Part shown: piece by piece, positions 9,305-18,089 of the stretch
Numbering within the stretch: the first letter of the stretch is position 1
Layout of the letters: each line of letters opens with the position of its first letter
NCBI RefSeq assembly: GCF_965228935.1
Contig: NZ_OZ245846.1
Span: 2,294,001-2,358,000, forward strand
DNA from: Ulvibacterium sp965228935
GTDB lineage: Bacteria; Bacteroidota; Bacteroidia; Flavobacteriales; Flavobacteriaceae
DNA length: 64,000 bases
Direction: 5' to 3'
Notes under the pieces: generated by a model
Databases searched by the model: none
Told to the model about the DNA's origin: nothing
What the model saw: the letters and a program-made list of their open reading frames with translations, nothing else
Program-made: the position numbers and the translations under genes

Positions 9305-11406
9305 CCGATTTTGCCTTTATGGCGAATTTCGTTCCAATTTTGGATACCGATCATTTCTTTGTATTGATCGTATACTTTGTCCTCTTGATCGGTTCCGAAG
9401 GCTTGGTAGACTTTCCAGACTGGTTTTATACCCCCGGGATTTTCCGTAGCGTCGGGAAAACGGCGTAGGCCGATACGTAAACCGCCTTCCCTGCGATTGT
9501 CTTGCCAGTTGTGGTATTGAAATCCGTCGATACCGTCCAAATATTTGATTTTTTTCATCGCATAGGCCATGCCTGCTGCCTGTTCTTTCAAATCCTGTTC
9601 GCTGTAGGTCGGTGAGTTGGTACCATTTTCCGAAAGATAGACCAATCTTTTTGTTTTTCCCTTGAACAGCACTTTGGGTTGTTTTACCCAAGCATCAAGG
9701 ACTTCTACATTCTTAAACGTAATGAGTTGGGTATCGAAATCGAAGCTGACCTTTTTGTCCAACCACGTTTTGGGTTCACGAAGGGATTCGGGATAGGGAT
9801 GGTGCGCAATGGCCCATTCAAAATCCCCTTCAGACTTGCTAAACTGTAAAAGCTGTTCCAACAATTCCTTGGAATGATAAAATTTAGGATTGGATGTCCA
9901 GTTCCAATAATGGGTCAATGATATGAATACTTTTGAGCTCGGATTGTATTTTCTAGCGATGTTGTGCGACATACGCATCGACTTATGATAGAGATCCATA
10001 AATACCAATGCCGTTTTGTCCCCCGCATTGGTCCATACCCATCCTGCATCCACTTCATTATGAATGATGTAATGGTGTATCCTTCCAAATTTTTTATCCG
10101 GCCTGCTGTACCTATCCGCTAAAAAATCGAGAACGGCGGCATAATATTGTACTCCCTTCGGAGTAGTAAGGTTGGGCATACTATAGATTCCGGCCGGATC
10201 ACAATCGGGGTGCTGTAGTATACGGCCAATTTCGGGATCTTTGGCTTTTGATGCCTTGTCGACCAGGAGGATGGCCGAAACTTCGATATCGCGCTCTGCC
10301 GTCGTGAGCAGGGTCTTATCATAATTTTCAATTTGCTTTTTATCCACATAATAGGTCTTGCCCATATATTCAAAAGGCATATTTTCAGAAGAAGGCCCGG
10401 ACCTAAAAAAATGGGTGACCCAAATGTTTACCGTAACACTGGTAATCCCCAGATCATCAAGATCGGAAACCGGTGCATCGCGGTTGGCACTGTACCCGCC
10501 CAACCCTTTTTTAGTGGAAGGTTTTGTAAAAGGATAGGTGTATTTAGGAACGATGGAATCAGCATAGCGTGCATGGGAAACCGGCCTGTAGCTGTCCCCT
10601 TTTTTTTCTACGATCATCCATTTGGAAAGTACGCGGTCTTGCTTGAAACCATGGCGTTGTATGATCCGTTCAAGGGACATATCGAATTTTCCCTCCTTGG
10701 GCTTTATGGGCGCCATGAATTCAAAGTTCTTCAATTCCGTGGCGTGTTCGTACGGACCGACCTCGGCCAAGAACAAATTCTTGCCACCTCTGGTTATGCC
10801 CTGTATTTGCAGCTTATTGTCCTTTACCAGAACATTGGTAACCTTATTGCGATAGTTCCCGTTTAAATAGGACATCAAGTTTTTCTCAAGGATAGCCTCC
10901 CTTTTTTTCCGAGCTTCCTTTTTAGCTTCAATTTCAGCTTCTCTTACTGTCTGGGGCCTGAGTTTTAAATTTTTTATCTGAATACTCAATGCCGGGGCGG
11001 CACCAAAATCCAAACGGAGATAATCCCCTTTTTTGCCCCACTCCCTCAATTCTTCGCTCAAGTCTATTTTAAACTCCACCCAACCTTCCGTTGAACCTAC
11101 ATCCCTCACTATTTTGGGCTTTAACCCTTCCCGTTCGGGATAAAAACGGACTTCGATAAAATCGACCCCGGTCGGACAAAAGTATTCAAAGGCAAGCCTA
11201 TTGTAAGAGTTGTCCACGTTTGATGGAAGACCATATGTAAATATATAGGGATCTTTTCCTGTTGTTTCCAGACCGTATATTTCTCCATTCAAAACCTCCA
11301 ATTCAACATCATTGAACTCTTTCGGATTTATGGATAAGGACATTTGTGCATTTTGGGCAATGATACCCAAAGGCACAACTAAAAAAAGAAATAGGGTTTT
11401 TCGCAT
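9292..11406 (-). CDS. DUF5722-like putative glycoside hydrolase (clan GH-A fold)
   Basis: 704 residues with signal peptide MRKTLFLFLVVPLGIIAQ. Residues about 20-150 look like an N-terminal beta-sandwich; 155-175 is a charged helix; the barrel starts near 315 ('LGITSVTVNIWVTHFF'). Two features fit a retaining clan GH-A hydrolase: 'HHYIIHNEVDAGW' with Asn450-Glu451 (acid/base) and 'RLVYLSENGTNSP' with Glu593 (nucleophile), about 140 residues apart. I recognise the overall pattern as DUF5722-like; the residue assignments are inference. Secreted; probably cleaves a glycan handled by the adjacent SusCD system. The gene ends GGA AAA AAA AAC TGA, a canonical -1 slippery heptamer next to the stop, and the -1 frame leads straight into the next gene. 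Confidence 0.75.
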   Translation of the reverse strand: MRKTLFLFLVVPLGIIAQNAQMSLSINPKEFNDVELEVLNGEIYGLETTGKDPYIFTYGLPSNVDNSYNRLAFEYFCPTGVDFIEVRFYPEREGLKPKIVRDVGSTEGWVEFKIDLSEELREWGKKGDYLRLDFGAAPALSIQIKNLKLRPQTVREAEIEAKKEARKKREAILEKNLMSYLNGNYRNKVTNVLVKDNKLQIQGITRGGKNLFLAEVGPYEHATELKNFEFMAPIKPKEGKFDMSLERIIQRHGFKQDRVLSKWMIVEKKGDSYRPVSHARYADSIVPKYTYPFTKPSTKKGLGGYSANRDAPVSDLDDLGITSVTVNIWVTHFFRSGPSSENMPFEYMGKTYYVDKKQIENYDKTLLTTAERDIEVSAILLVDKASKAKDPEIGRILQHPDCDPAGIYSMPNLTTPKGVQYYAAVLDFLADRYSRPDKKFGRIHHYIIHNEVDAGWVWTNAGDKTALVFMDLYHKSMRMSHNIARKYNPSSKVFISLTHYWNWTSNPKFYHSKELLEQLLQFSKSEGDFEWAIAHHPYPESLREPKTWLDKKVSFDFDTQLITFKNVEVLDAWVKQPKVLFKGKTKRLVYLSENGTNSPTYSEQDLKEQAAGMAYAMKKIKYLDGIDGFQYHNWQDNRREGGLRIGLRRFPDATENPGGIKPVWKVYQAFGTDQEDKVYDQYKEMIGIQNWNEIRHKGKIGKKN

Positions 11407-11456
11407 AAAAAGTGTGTTCTCATTAAGTCCTAAAACTACCTTAGGTTTTTCTATAA

Positions 11457-11510
11457 ACTATCCTGTTGTATGCTGTTTGCTTTTTGGTATCAGGACAGTG
11501 CATGACGGTA
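11457..11510. promoter_or_regulatory. Shared 10-bp repeat elements between divergent DUF5722 and sulfatase genes
   Basis: The plus strand reads ACTATCCTGT then TGTATGCTGT (11457-11476), two 10-mers in the minus orientation, matching the susC units at 9/10 and 8/10. Then TCAGGACAGT (11490-11499) in the plus orientation matches the unit ACAGGACAGT at 9/10. The first pair lies about 50-70 bp before the minus-strand DUF5722 start (11406), the second about 70 bp before the plus-strand sulfatase start (11567), so each gene has a copy pointing toward it. Predicted target of the GntR regulator at 13383-14429. Confidence 0.5.
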
Positions 11511-11566
11511 TTTGGATCGAATCTGGATACATTTGATGCAAATCATTACAAGAATAGTATCGTGCT

Positions 11567-13006
11567 ATGGGAATCAAGACCACAACCTTTTTAGTTTTTT
11601 TAGTTTTTTTTTCATTTTCCTTTGCCCAGGAAAAACCAAATTTCATTGTAATCTTTACAGATGATCATGGCTATGCCGACATCGGTGTAAATGGCCAGGT
11701 ATCGGATGTTAAAACCCCGAACATTGATGCTTTGGCAACGAACGGGGTGCGTTTTACTTCAGGTTACATTACGGCACCCCAATGTATTCCTTCCCGGGCA
11801 GGATTACTTACCGGGCGATACCAACAGCGTTTTGGTGTGGATCACAACGGTACCATCCCGATGCCTTTGGAGGAAAAGCTATTCCCGGCCTATCTTCAAG
11901 AAGCGGGCTATGTTACCGGTATGACCGGAAAATGGCATTTGGAACCAAATCATGTCCAACATGAATGGATAAACAAGAACTTGCCGGAGATTGCTAATCG
12001 CAATTCTTACACCCCCTCGGATATACCGAGGAAAATGAAGATGCCGTACTATCCACCATCCAAAGGTTTTGACGAGTATTACTATGGCCCCATGTACAAT
12101 ATTCTTGCAAATTATGACCTTTGCGGCAATGCTATCGAACAACGGTGGATCGAGGAAACCGGATATCGGTTGGACAATCAGACCAAGGCGGCTACTATCT
12201 TCATCGAGAGAAACCATGACAAGCCTTTCTTTTTTTATTTACCATATTACGCTCCCCATGTTCCCTTGGAGGCTACCGAAAAGTACTTGAGCAGATTTCC
12301 CGGTGACATGCCCGAAAGAAGGCGATATTGTCTGGCAATGTTATCGGCAATAGACGATGGGGTTGGTAAAATAAAAGCGACTTTAAAATCGTATGGAATA
12401 GAAGACAATACGGTAATATTCTTCATTAGTGATAACGGTGCCCCTTTAAAAATTCACAAAGAAGACAAAACATTGGCCTTTAAAGGCGGGGCTTGGGACG
12501 GATCATTGAACACTCCTTTTGTTGGCGAAAAAGGGATGTTATCGGAGGGGGGTATTCGCGTTCCATTTGTGATGAATTGGCCGGCAGGAATCAAAAAGGG
12601 GTTGGTGTACGAGGAATCCGTCATAAGTTTGGACGTTGCAGCGACCTGTCTTTCTCTTGCCGGAGTCGATTTGCCAAAAAAAATTGATGGGGTAAATCTA
12701 ATTCCTTATCTGACCGGTGTAAAAAAGGACGCACCACACAAGGCTTTGTATTGGAGGTTTTGGGATCAATCGGCCATTCGAATGGGCAACCTAAAATTTT
12801 TAAAAGCCGGCAATCGCGAGTTTTTATTTGATGTGACCACCGCCGAACATGAAACCAAAAATTTGATAGTCGACTATCCGGACAAAGCAATGCAAATGAA
12901 GAAGAAACTATTGGACTGGGCGAGTGAACTCCATGTAAAGGGAATTTCCGAAACAGAGATCAGACGTGAGAAAAGATGGTACGATCATTATTTTCAAAAT
13001 AAGTAA
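11567..13006 (+). CDS. S1-family sulfatase, secreted
   Basis: 479 residues with a Sec signal MGIKTTTFLVFLVFFSFSFA cleaved before Gln21. Metal-binding 'FTDDHG' (Asp32, Asp33) and the formylglycine motif C73-I-P-S-R77 in 'QCIPSRAGLLTGRY' mark it as an S1 sulfatase; 'GMTGKWHLEPN' and 'IFFISDNGAP' are further family blocks. It differs clearly from the other sulfatase in the window (signal type, length, active-site context), so it probably removes sulfate at another position. Transcribed divergently from the DUF5722 gene, with repeat elements between them. Confidence 0.93.
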   Translation: MGIKTTTFLVFLVFFSFSFAQEKPNFIVIFTDDHGYADIGVNGQVSDVKTPNIDALATNGVRFTSGYITAPQCIPSRAGLLTGRYQQRFGVDHNGTIPMPLEEKLFPAYLQEAGYVTGMTGKWHLEPNHVQHEWINKNLPEIANRNSYTPSDIPRKMKMPYYPPSKGFDEYYYGPMYNILANYDLCGNAIEQRWIEETGYRLDNQTKAATIFIERNHDKPFFFYLPYYAPHVPLEATEKYLSRFPGDMPERRRYCLAMLSAIDDGVGKIKATLKSYGIEDNTVIFFISDNGAPLKIHKEDKTLAFKGGAWDGSLNTPFVGEKGMLSEGGIRVPFVMNWPAGIKKGLVYEESVISLDVAATCLSLAGVDLPKKIDGVNLIPYLTGVKKDAPHKALYWRFWDQSAIRMGNLKFLKAGNREFLFDVTTAEHETKNLIVDYPDKAMQMKKKLLDWASELHVKGISETEIRREKRWYDHYFQNK

Positions 13007-13154
13007 AAGGGTTTAAAAAATTAGTTTCACCATATTGTTCATATTGACATCATTGCTGCCAAGTGCTAAGGGCATAGCTAGATCTTTGTTTACTTTTGAT
13101 TTCAAGATGGATAGATTTCCATGCACGAGCGCTCAAAACCATTCACCGAATTAG

Positions 13155-13379
13155 GTTATAAAGGCCGTTACGTTTGTCATTAAATATGGAGATTTCTGCT
13201 ATGCAACTGACTGGATCGGAGTAAGACTTTTGAAAATTTCGGATAGCGGTGAGGTAAATGAAGTGTCGACTGGTTTTGTACAGATGGCCGATTTGGGTAT
13301 CGATTCCAAAAAAGGGATTCTACTAATTCCCGAAAAGGGCAAAAACCGTTTTATAAAAGTTCAATTAAACTCCCTTTAG
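13155..13379 (+). pseudogene. 3' remnant of an SMP-30/gluconolactonase-like gene
   Basis: No start codon; a 74-codon open frame follows an in-frame TAG at 13152-13154. The translation contains 'YGDFCYATDWIGVRLLKISD', then 'SGEVNEVSTGFVQMADLG' and 'DSKKGILLIPEKGKNRFIKV', which matches the last blades of SMP-30/gluconolactonase-like propellers (pattern 'sDw..grv.ki...G.v..l..Gf..padigyd.....LlvPe...nrv'). Just upstream another frame gives 'KPFTELGYKGRYV' and then a stop. I read the 13007-13382 gap as the relic of a deleted gene. Only the C-terminal part is recognisable. Confidence 0.5.
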
Positions 13380-13382
13380 GCT

Positions 13383-14429
13383 TTAAATCGAGTTTCGGTC
13401 GATAAAATTAAACGGATTCTTTATCTTTCCTTTTTCCTTGTTCAGGATCATGCGTGAAGCCGTTTCGCCCATGGCCTTGAAATCCGTAGAGATAACGGTA
13501 ATCCCCAAGAGCTCTTTTAAAGGCGTGTCGTTATAGGATATGACCCCTATCTCAACGCCTAGAATAAACTCTTTTTCCCTAATTTGATTGACTAGACTAA
13601 CCAGATCCGTTTCTTCTATGGTAATAAAAAGATCTCCTTTTTTTAGAATGATATCGTCGAATATTTCGTCCAGCACTTCAAAGGAGATATCGTGCTCTAT
13701 ACAGAACTTTTTAAATCCATGTAGAATCCGTTTAGGGTACGGATACACCGAATTTTCCGGATATACCAATATCAACTTATTATATCTTGAAACTTTGGCC
13801 AACCCTTCTTTAAGCGCGTTGTAAATGTCGTTCTCAAAATCTTGATAAATTTCAACAAACTCGCCATCTATTTGGAGCTTGTTGTTGTCCATTAGGATAA
13901 GTTTTTCCCTGGGTATCTTGCATATGGCTTTTACCGCCTCTTCCGTATAGCTTACATGTTTAAGGTCTTCTGTCTTAAAATGGGGCATGATTATATAATA
14001 ATCATAGGCGTTGCTGTTCTTTTCGAGTAAATTTAGAAAAAGCGAATTATCGCAATGGTAGATGTACAGATCTGTATGCGAATTGCCCCCGATCGTATTT
14101 ATAAATGAATTGTAAATGCGCATTTTATAGGCACTCAACTTATTGATTAAAAACAGAATGTTTACTTTGGATATCAATTTGGTCCGGGTGATGTAATATC
14201 CCTTTCCCCTAATAGAAGTAATTACTTTTCTATCCTTTAGTATCTGATACGCTTTTTCCACGGTATCCCTTGAAAGCAAGAATTCTTCACTAAAACTGTT
14301 GATCGACGGAATCTTATCATCGATTTTGAGGTTTCCGTTTGAAATATTGTCGATAATGGCATCAACTATCTGTCTATATTTTGGAATCCTGGAATTTTCA
14401 TCAATCTTTATATAATTGAACATATCCAT
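13383..14429 (-). CDS. GntR-family transcriptional regulator with periplasmic-binding-like effector domain
   Basis: 348 residues. The N-terminal GntR winged helix (about 5-75) contains 'RQIVDAIIDNISNGNLKIDD', 'IPSINSFSEEFLLSRDTVEK' and 'YQILKDRKVITSIRGKGYYI'. Residues about 90-348 resemble a LacI/AraR-type sugar-binding fold ('KVNILFLINKLSAYK', 'EFILGVEIGVISYNDTPLKE', 'ELLGITVISTDFKAMGETAS'). It is divergent from the rhamnose operon, 188 bp apart, and is the obvious candidate to control it and the neighbouring SusCD/sulfatase genes through the 10-bp repeats. Ligand (rhamnose or an intermediate) is inferred. GntR sugar regulators of this architecture are known in Bacteroidota (for example the fucose regulator type). 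Confidence 0.88.
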   Translation of the reverse strand: MDMFNYIKIDENSRIPKYRQIVDAIIDNISNGNLKIDDKIPSINSFSEEFLLSRDTVEKAYQILKDRKVITSIRGKGYYITRTKLISKVNILFLINKLSAYKMRIYNSFINTIGGNSHTDLYIYHCDNSLFLNLLEKNSNAYDYYIIMPHFKTEDLKHVSYTEEAVKAICKIPREKLILMDNNKLQIDGEFVEIYQDFENDIYNALKEGLAKVSRYNKLILVYPENSVYPYPKRILHGFKKFCIEHDISFEVLDEIFDDIILKKGDLFITIEETDLVSLVNQIREKEFILGVEIGVISYNDTPLKELLGITVISTDFKAMGETASRMILNKEKGKIKNPFNFIDRNSI

Positions 14430-14542
14430 AAAATGCGTAGTTCTACATTTAATTATTTTAGCACTAATTAGGGAATTAAATTAAAACATTTAAATTGATA
14501 TTTAAAAGTATATTGTAGACCGGGGAGTTTCGGATATTGAAA

Positions 14543-14562
14543 ACAGTACAGTACAGGATGGC
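14543..14562 (+). promoter_or_regulatory. Tandem 10-bp repeats upstream of the rhamnose operon
   Basis: ACAGTACAGT followed directly by ACAGGATGGC on the plus strand. The first unit matches ACAGGACAGT of the susC array at 9/10, the second matches ACAGGATACC at 8/10. They lie 56-75 bp before the first gene of the rhamnose operon and about 115-130 bp before the divergent GntR gene, so they could serve both. Confidence 0.6.
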
Positions 14563-14617
14563 AACATTGATTCTCTATTTTAATTTAGCCGCAGTTAAAT
14601 ATTAACGTTTATTATAT

Positions 14618-16723
14618 ATGAATAACTTGACCAAGGATTTCAAATTTGTGGACTATCTATGGGACGAGAAAAAAGCAGATAAATTGGGTGATGACGAAGT
14701 CCAACTTTTCCTATACCGATCTAATATTTTAGGGGCCGATCTTCGAATCACAAACTATGGAGGGGGAAATACAAGTTGCAAAACAATCGAAAAAGACCCA
14801 TTGACCGATGAAGAGGTAGAGGTGATGTGGATAAAAGGTTCGGGAGGTGATATTGGCACATTGACCAAGGCCGGAATTGCCGGATTATATTCCGAGCGCT
14901 TAAGAAACCTTAAAAATGTATATAGAGGCCTTTCGGATGAGGATCGTATGGTAGGTCTTTTTAACCATTGTTTATATGATTTGGAAAGCAAGGCTCCCTC
15001 GATCGATACGCCCCTACACGGATTGCTTCCTTTTAAACATATCAATCACCTACATCCGGATGCTCTTATTGCCGTAGCCGCGGCAAAGGACAGTGAAAAA
15101 GTAACCAAGGAGATATGGGGCGATACCATAGGCTGGGTACCCTGGCAAAGACCGGGTTTTGATCTTGGACTTCAATTGGAAAAATGTTTGAACGACAATC
15201 CCGGAATCCGCGGGATAGTTTTGGGAAGCCATGGTCTGTTTACCTGGGGCGACACTTCTTACGAATGCTATATAAATAGTTTGGAAGTTATCGAAATGGC
15301 CTCCGAATATATTGAGAATAAAACCAAGGAGAAAGGCAGCGTTTTTGGCGGGCAGAAGATTAAAAGCCTTCCCAAGGAGGAACGCATGGAAAAGGCCGCA
15401 CAGCTTATTCCCATATTACGTGGTCTCTGCTCATCGGAGCGTGGAATGATCGGTCATTTTAACGATAGCGATGTAGTACTGGAGTATATCAACAGTAATG
15501 ACCTACAACGTTTGGCGCCAATGGGTACTTCATGTCCCGATCACTTTTTAAGGACTAAGATCCAGCCGTTGGTACTCCAACTGGATGCCAAGGAAGACCT
15601 TTCCGATACCGAAGCAGTTCTCAAAAAGATTGAACCGGATTTCGAAGCCTATAGAAGGGAGTATCAAGAATACTATGACAAACACAAACGCGACAATAGT
15701 CCTTCGGTTCGCGATGCCAATCCCGTTATTATCATCTACCCGGGAGTGGGGATTTTCAGTTTCGCAAAGAATAAACAGACCTCCCGTGTGGCCAATGAGT
15801 TTTATGTAAATGCTATTAACGTGATGCGAGGGGCGGAAGCAATTTCCGAATATACATCACTACCGAGACAAGAAGCCTTTGATATTGAATATTGGCTTTT
15901 GGAAGAGGCCAAATTACAACGTATGCCCAAAGAAAAACCTTTGTCCGGAAAAGTTGCTTTGGTTACTGGAGCGGGTGGTGGCATAGGGAAGGCAATAGCC
16001 GATAAGCTGGCCGAAGAAGGGGCCAATGTAGTGTTGACCGATATAGCGGAAGAGAGGCTCAAGGAGGCTTTGGATACCTATTCCAGGGATACCGCAAGTT
16101 ACGCAATATGTGATGTAACCGAGAGCGATTCGATTAGGGATGCCTATAAGAAAGCATGTCTGGAATTTGGCGGTGTAGACATTGTGGTCCATAGTGCTGG
16201 CTTGGCGATTTCAAAACCTCTTGAAGAAACCACTGAAAAAGACTGGGATATTCTGCAGGACGTATTGGTCAAGGGCCAATTTGAATTGGCAAAACAAGCC
16301 GTGGCCATTATGCGCAAACAAGGATTGGGTGGTGATTTTATAAGTATAGCCAGCAAAAATGGACTGGTCTCTGGCCCGAATAACCTAGGTTACGGCACAG
16401 CGAAAGCCGCACAGCAGCATATGGCCCGTTTGTTGGCGGCAGAGCTGGGAGGCGATAAAATTCGTGTGAATATCGTGAATCCCGATGGGGTCATCGTAGG
16501 GAGCAAGATATGGGAAGGTGATTGGGCCGAGGGCCGCGCTAAGGCTTATGGAATTAAGGTCGATGAACTTCCGGCACATTATGCCAAGCGAAATCTGCTC
16601 AATGAAATTATTTATCCCGAAGATATCGCCAACGGAGTCTTTGCCTGTGTCGGTATTTTAAGCAAGACTACAGGAAATATAATCAATGTGGATGGCGGAA
16701 TGGCCAATGCATTTGTACGATAG
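14618..16723 (+). CDS. rhaD: Bifunctional rhamnulose-1-phosphate aldolase / short-chain dehydrogenase
   Basis: 701 residues. Residues about 20-400 form a class II aldolase domain with the metal-ligand pattern 'KHINHLHPDAL' (His144, His146) and 'GSHGLFTW' (His205). Residues about 440-701 form an SDR domain with the Rossmann motif 'VTGAGGGIGKAI' (about 449-460), the Ser region 'FISIASKNG' and the catalytic Tyr592-x3-Lys596 in 'GYGTAKAAQQH'. This fusion is known from rhamnose pathways: the aldolase splits L-rhamnulose-1-phosphate into dihydroxyacetone phosphate and L-lactaldehyde, and the dehydrogenase is thought to oxidise the lactaldehyde. Cytoplasmic. First gene of the operon; preceded by the 10-bp repeats. 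The symbol denotes the aldolase activity; such fusions are also called rhaEW-type. Confidence 0.92.
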   Translation: MNNLTKDFKFVDYLWDEKKADKLGDDEVQLFLYRSNILGADLRITNYGGGNTSCKTIEKDPLTDEEVEVMWIKGSGGDIGTLTKAGIAGLYSERLRNLKNVYRGLSDEDRMVGLFNHCLYDLESKAPSIDTPLHGLLPFKHINHLHPDALIAVAAAKDSEKVTKEIWGDTIGWVPWQRPGFDLGLQLEKCLNDNPGIRGIVLGSHGLFTWGDTSYECYINSLEVIEMASEYIENKTKEKGSVFGGQKIKSLPKEERMEKAAQLIPILRGLCSSERGMIGHFNDSDVVLEYINSNDLQRLAPMGTSCPDHFLRTKIQPLVLQLDAKEDLSDTEAVLKKIEPDFEAYRREYQEYYDKHKRDNSPSVRDANPVIIIYPGVGIFSFAKNKQTSRVANEFYVNAINVMRGAEAISEYTSLPRQEAFDIEYWLLEEAKLQRMPKEKPLSGKVALVTGAGGGIGKAIADKLAEEGANVVLTDIAEERLKEALDTYSRDTASYAICDVTESDSIRDAYKKACLEFGGVDIVVHSAGLAISKPLEETTEKDWDILQDVLVKGQFELAKQAVAIMRKQGLGGDFISIASKNGLVSGPNNLGYGTAKAAQQHMARLLAAELGGDKIRVNIVNPDGVIVGSKIWEGDWAEGRAKAYGIKVDELPAHYAKRNLLNEIIYPEDIANGVFACVGILSKTTGNIINVDGGMANAFVR

Positions 16724-16745
16724 TTGTTTGAGTTAGTTTTTTATG

Positions 16746-16775
16746 ACTTCTGCGGGCTTCTTGGCCCGTGGAAGT
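16746..16775 (+). promoter_or_regulatory. Intercistronic hairpin between aldolase/dehydrogenase and isomerase genes
   Basis: ACTTCTGCGGGC, loop TTCTTG, GCCCGTGGAAGT: a 12-bp stem with ten Watson-Crick and two G-U pairs, followed by TTATTTTG. It lies 23 bp after the aldolase/dehydrogenase stop. It could be a leaky terminator or a processing/stability element setting the ratio of first-gene to downstream mRNA. It also shows that the nominal ATG at 16743 sits just before a hairpin and is unlikely to be the isomerase start. Confidence 0.6.
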
Positions 16776-16802
16776 TTATTTTGCAGCCTAAAGATCAGTC
16801 CG

Positions 16803-18083
16803 ATGAGAATAGACAAAAACCAAATTCAAGATACCAATCAAAAATATATTGCGGAACATAACAAGCATTTTGGCTTTTTGTCAAGCCTACTTTCGAGTAA
16901 GGGATATGGAGTTGATTCCATAATCAAAAAATTGTCGGATTTCCAAGTCGCCATTCCTAGTTGGGCATTAGGGGCCGGGGGTACACGGTTCGGCCGTTTC
17001 AGCTTTCAAGGAGAGCCCTCGAACCTAAATCAAAAAATAGATGATGTTGGCCTATTGCATGCGCTTACCCAAACTGCCGGAGCCATTTCATTGCATATTC
17101 CCTGGGACGTTCCAGAAGACTATACCGCAATAAAGGAACGGGCTACCTCTCATAACCTTGTATTCGATGCCGTAAATTCCAATACCTTTCAAGATCAAAA
17201 AAATGCCAAGGAGAGTTATAAGTTCGGATCTTTGAGCAATACGAACAAAGCGGTTAGGGAACACGCCATAACTCATAACATCGATGTAATAAAAATAGGG
17301 GATAAGCTCGGTTCAAAAAGCTTGACCGTTTGGCTGGCCGATGGAACCAATTTTCCGGGCCAAGCTAATTTTCAGACCGCTTTGTTGAATACACAGAATA
17401 GCCTTAAAAATATCTATAATGAGCTTCCCGATGATTGGAAACTTTTTATCGAATACAAGCCGTACGAACCCAATTTTTATAGCACGGTCATCCAGGATTG
17501 GGGCACCTCGTTAATGCTGGCCAACGAATGTGGCGATAAGGCCTATACCCTGGTAGATTTGGGGCACCATCTGCCGAATACGAATATTGAACAAATTGTT
17601 TCCACTTTGATGTTAAAGGGCAGATTGGGAGGTTTTCACTTCAATGACAGCAAATATGGCGATGATGACCTAACGGCTGGCAGTATAAAACCTTATGCAC
17701 TATTCCTCATTTTCAATGAATTGGTCTATGGGATGGAAAACAATCCCCAAAATCCATATCCTGCATGGATGATCGATGCCAGTCATAATACCAAAGACCC
17801 GCTTGAAGACCTCATGCAGTCGTTGGAGGCCATTCAGGAGGCCTATGCCAAAGCCCTTCTAGTTGACCAAAACCTGTTACGGGAAGCTCAATTAAATCAT
17901 GATGTAGTCAAGTGTCAGGAACTACTTCAAGATGCATATAGAACCGATGTAAGACCCCTGATTCAAAAAGCCCGTCTCGACCGTGACGGAGCCCTACGTC
18001 CTTTGGAAACCTATCGCTCGTTGAACATTCGAAAAAACCTCATAAAGGAAAGAGGGGCCGATTCGGTTGCTTCGGGATTATAA
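16803..18083 (+). CDS. rhaI: L-rhamnose isomerase (RhaI type)
   Basis: 426 residues from the ATG at 16803 (MRIDKNQIQ...). An earlier in-frame ATG at 16743 would add 20 residues encoded by the hairpin region and with no family resemblance, so I reject it. Recognisable blocks are 'VAIPSWALGAGGTRFGRFSF', 'LFIEYKPYEPNFY', 'TLVDLGHHLPNTNIEQIVS' and 'GGFHFNDSKYGDDDLTAGSI', matching the xylose-isomerase-like TIM-barrel L-rhamnose isomerases of the Pseudomonas stutzeri/RhaI type with metal-binding Glu, Asp and His residues. Converts L-rhamnose to L-rhamnulose in the cytoplasm. Seven bases separate its stop from the kinase start. Confidence 0.92.
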   Translation: MRIDKNQIQDTNQKYIAEHNKHFGFLSSLLSSKGYGVDSIIKKLSDFQVAIPSWALGAGGTRFGRFSFQGEPSNLNQKIDDVGLLHALTQTAGAISLHIPWDVPEDYTAIKERATSHNLVFDAVNSNTFQDQKNAKESYKFGSLSNTNKAVREHAITHNIDVIKIGDKLGSKSLTVWLADGTNFPGQANFQTALLNTQNSLKNIYNELPDDWKLFIEYKPYEPNFYSTVIQDWGTSLMLANECGDKAYTLVDLGHHLPNTNIEQIVSTLMLKGRLGGFHFNDSKYGDDDLTAGSIKPYALFLIFNELVYGMENNPQNPYPAWMIDASHNTKDPLEDLMQSLEAIQEAYAKALLVDQNLLREAQLNHDVVKCQELLQDAYRTDVRPLIQKARLDRDGALRPLETYRSLNIRKNLIKERGADSVASGL

Positions 18084-18089
18084 AATTCA

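Noticed and set aside
16743..16802. Upstream ATG for the rhamnose isomerase
   Set aside because: The extra 20 residues are encoded by a strong hairpin and have no family resemblance; ATG 16803 gives the usual N-terminus.
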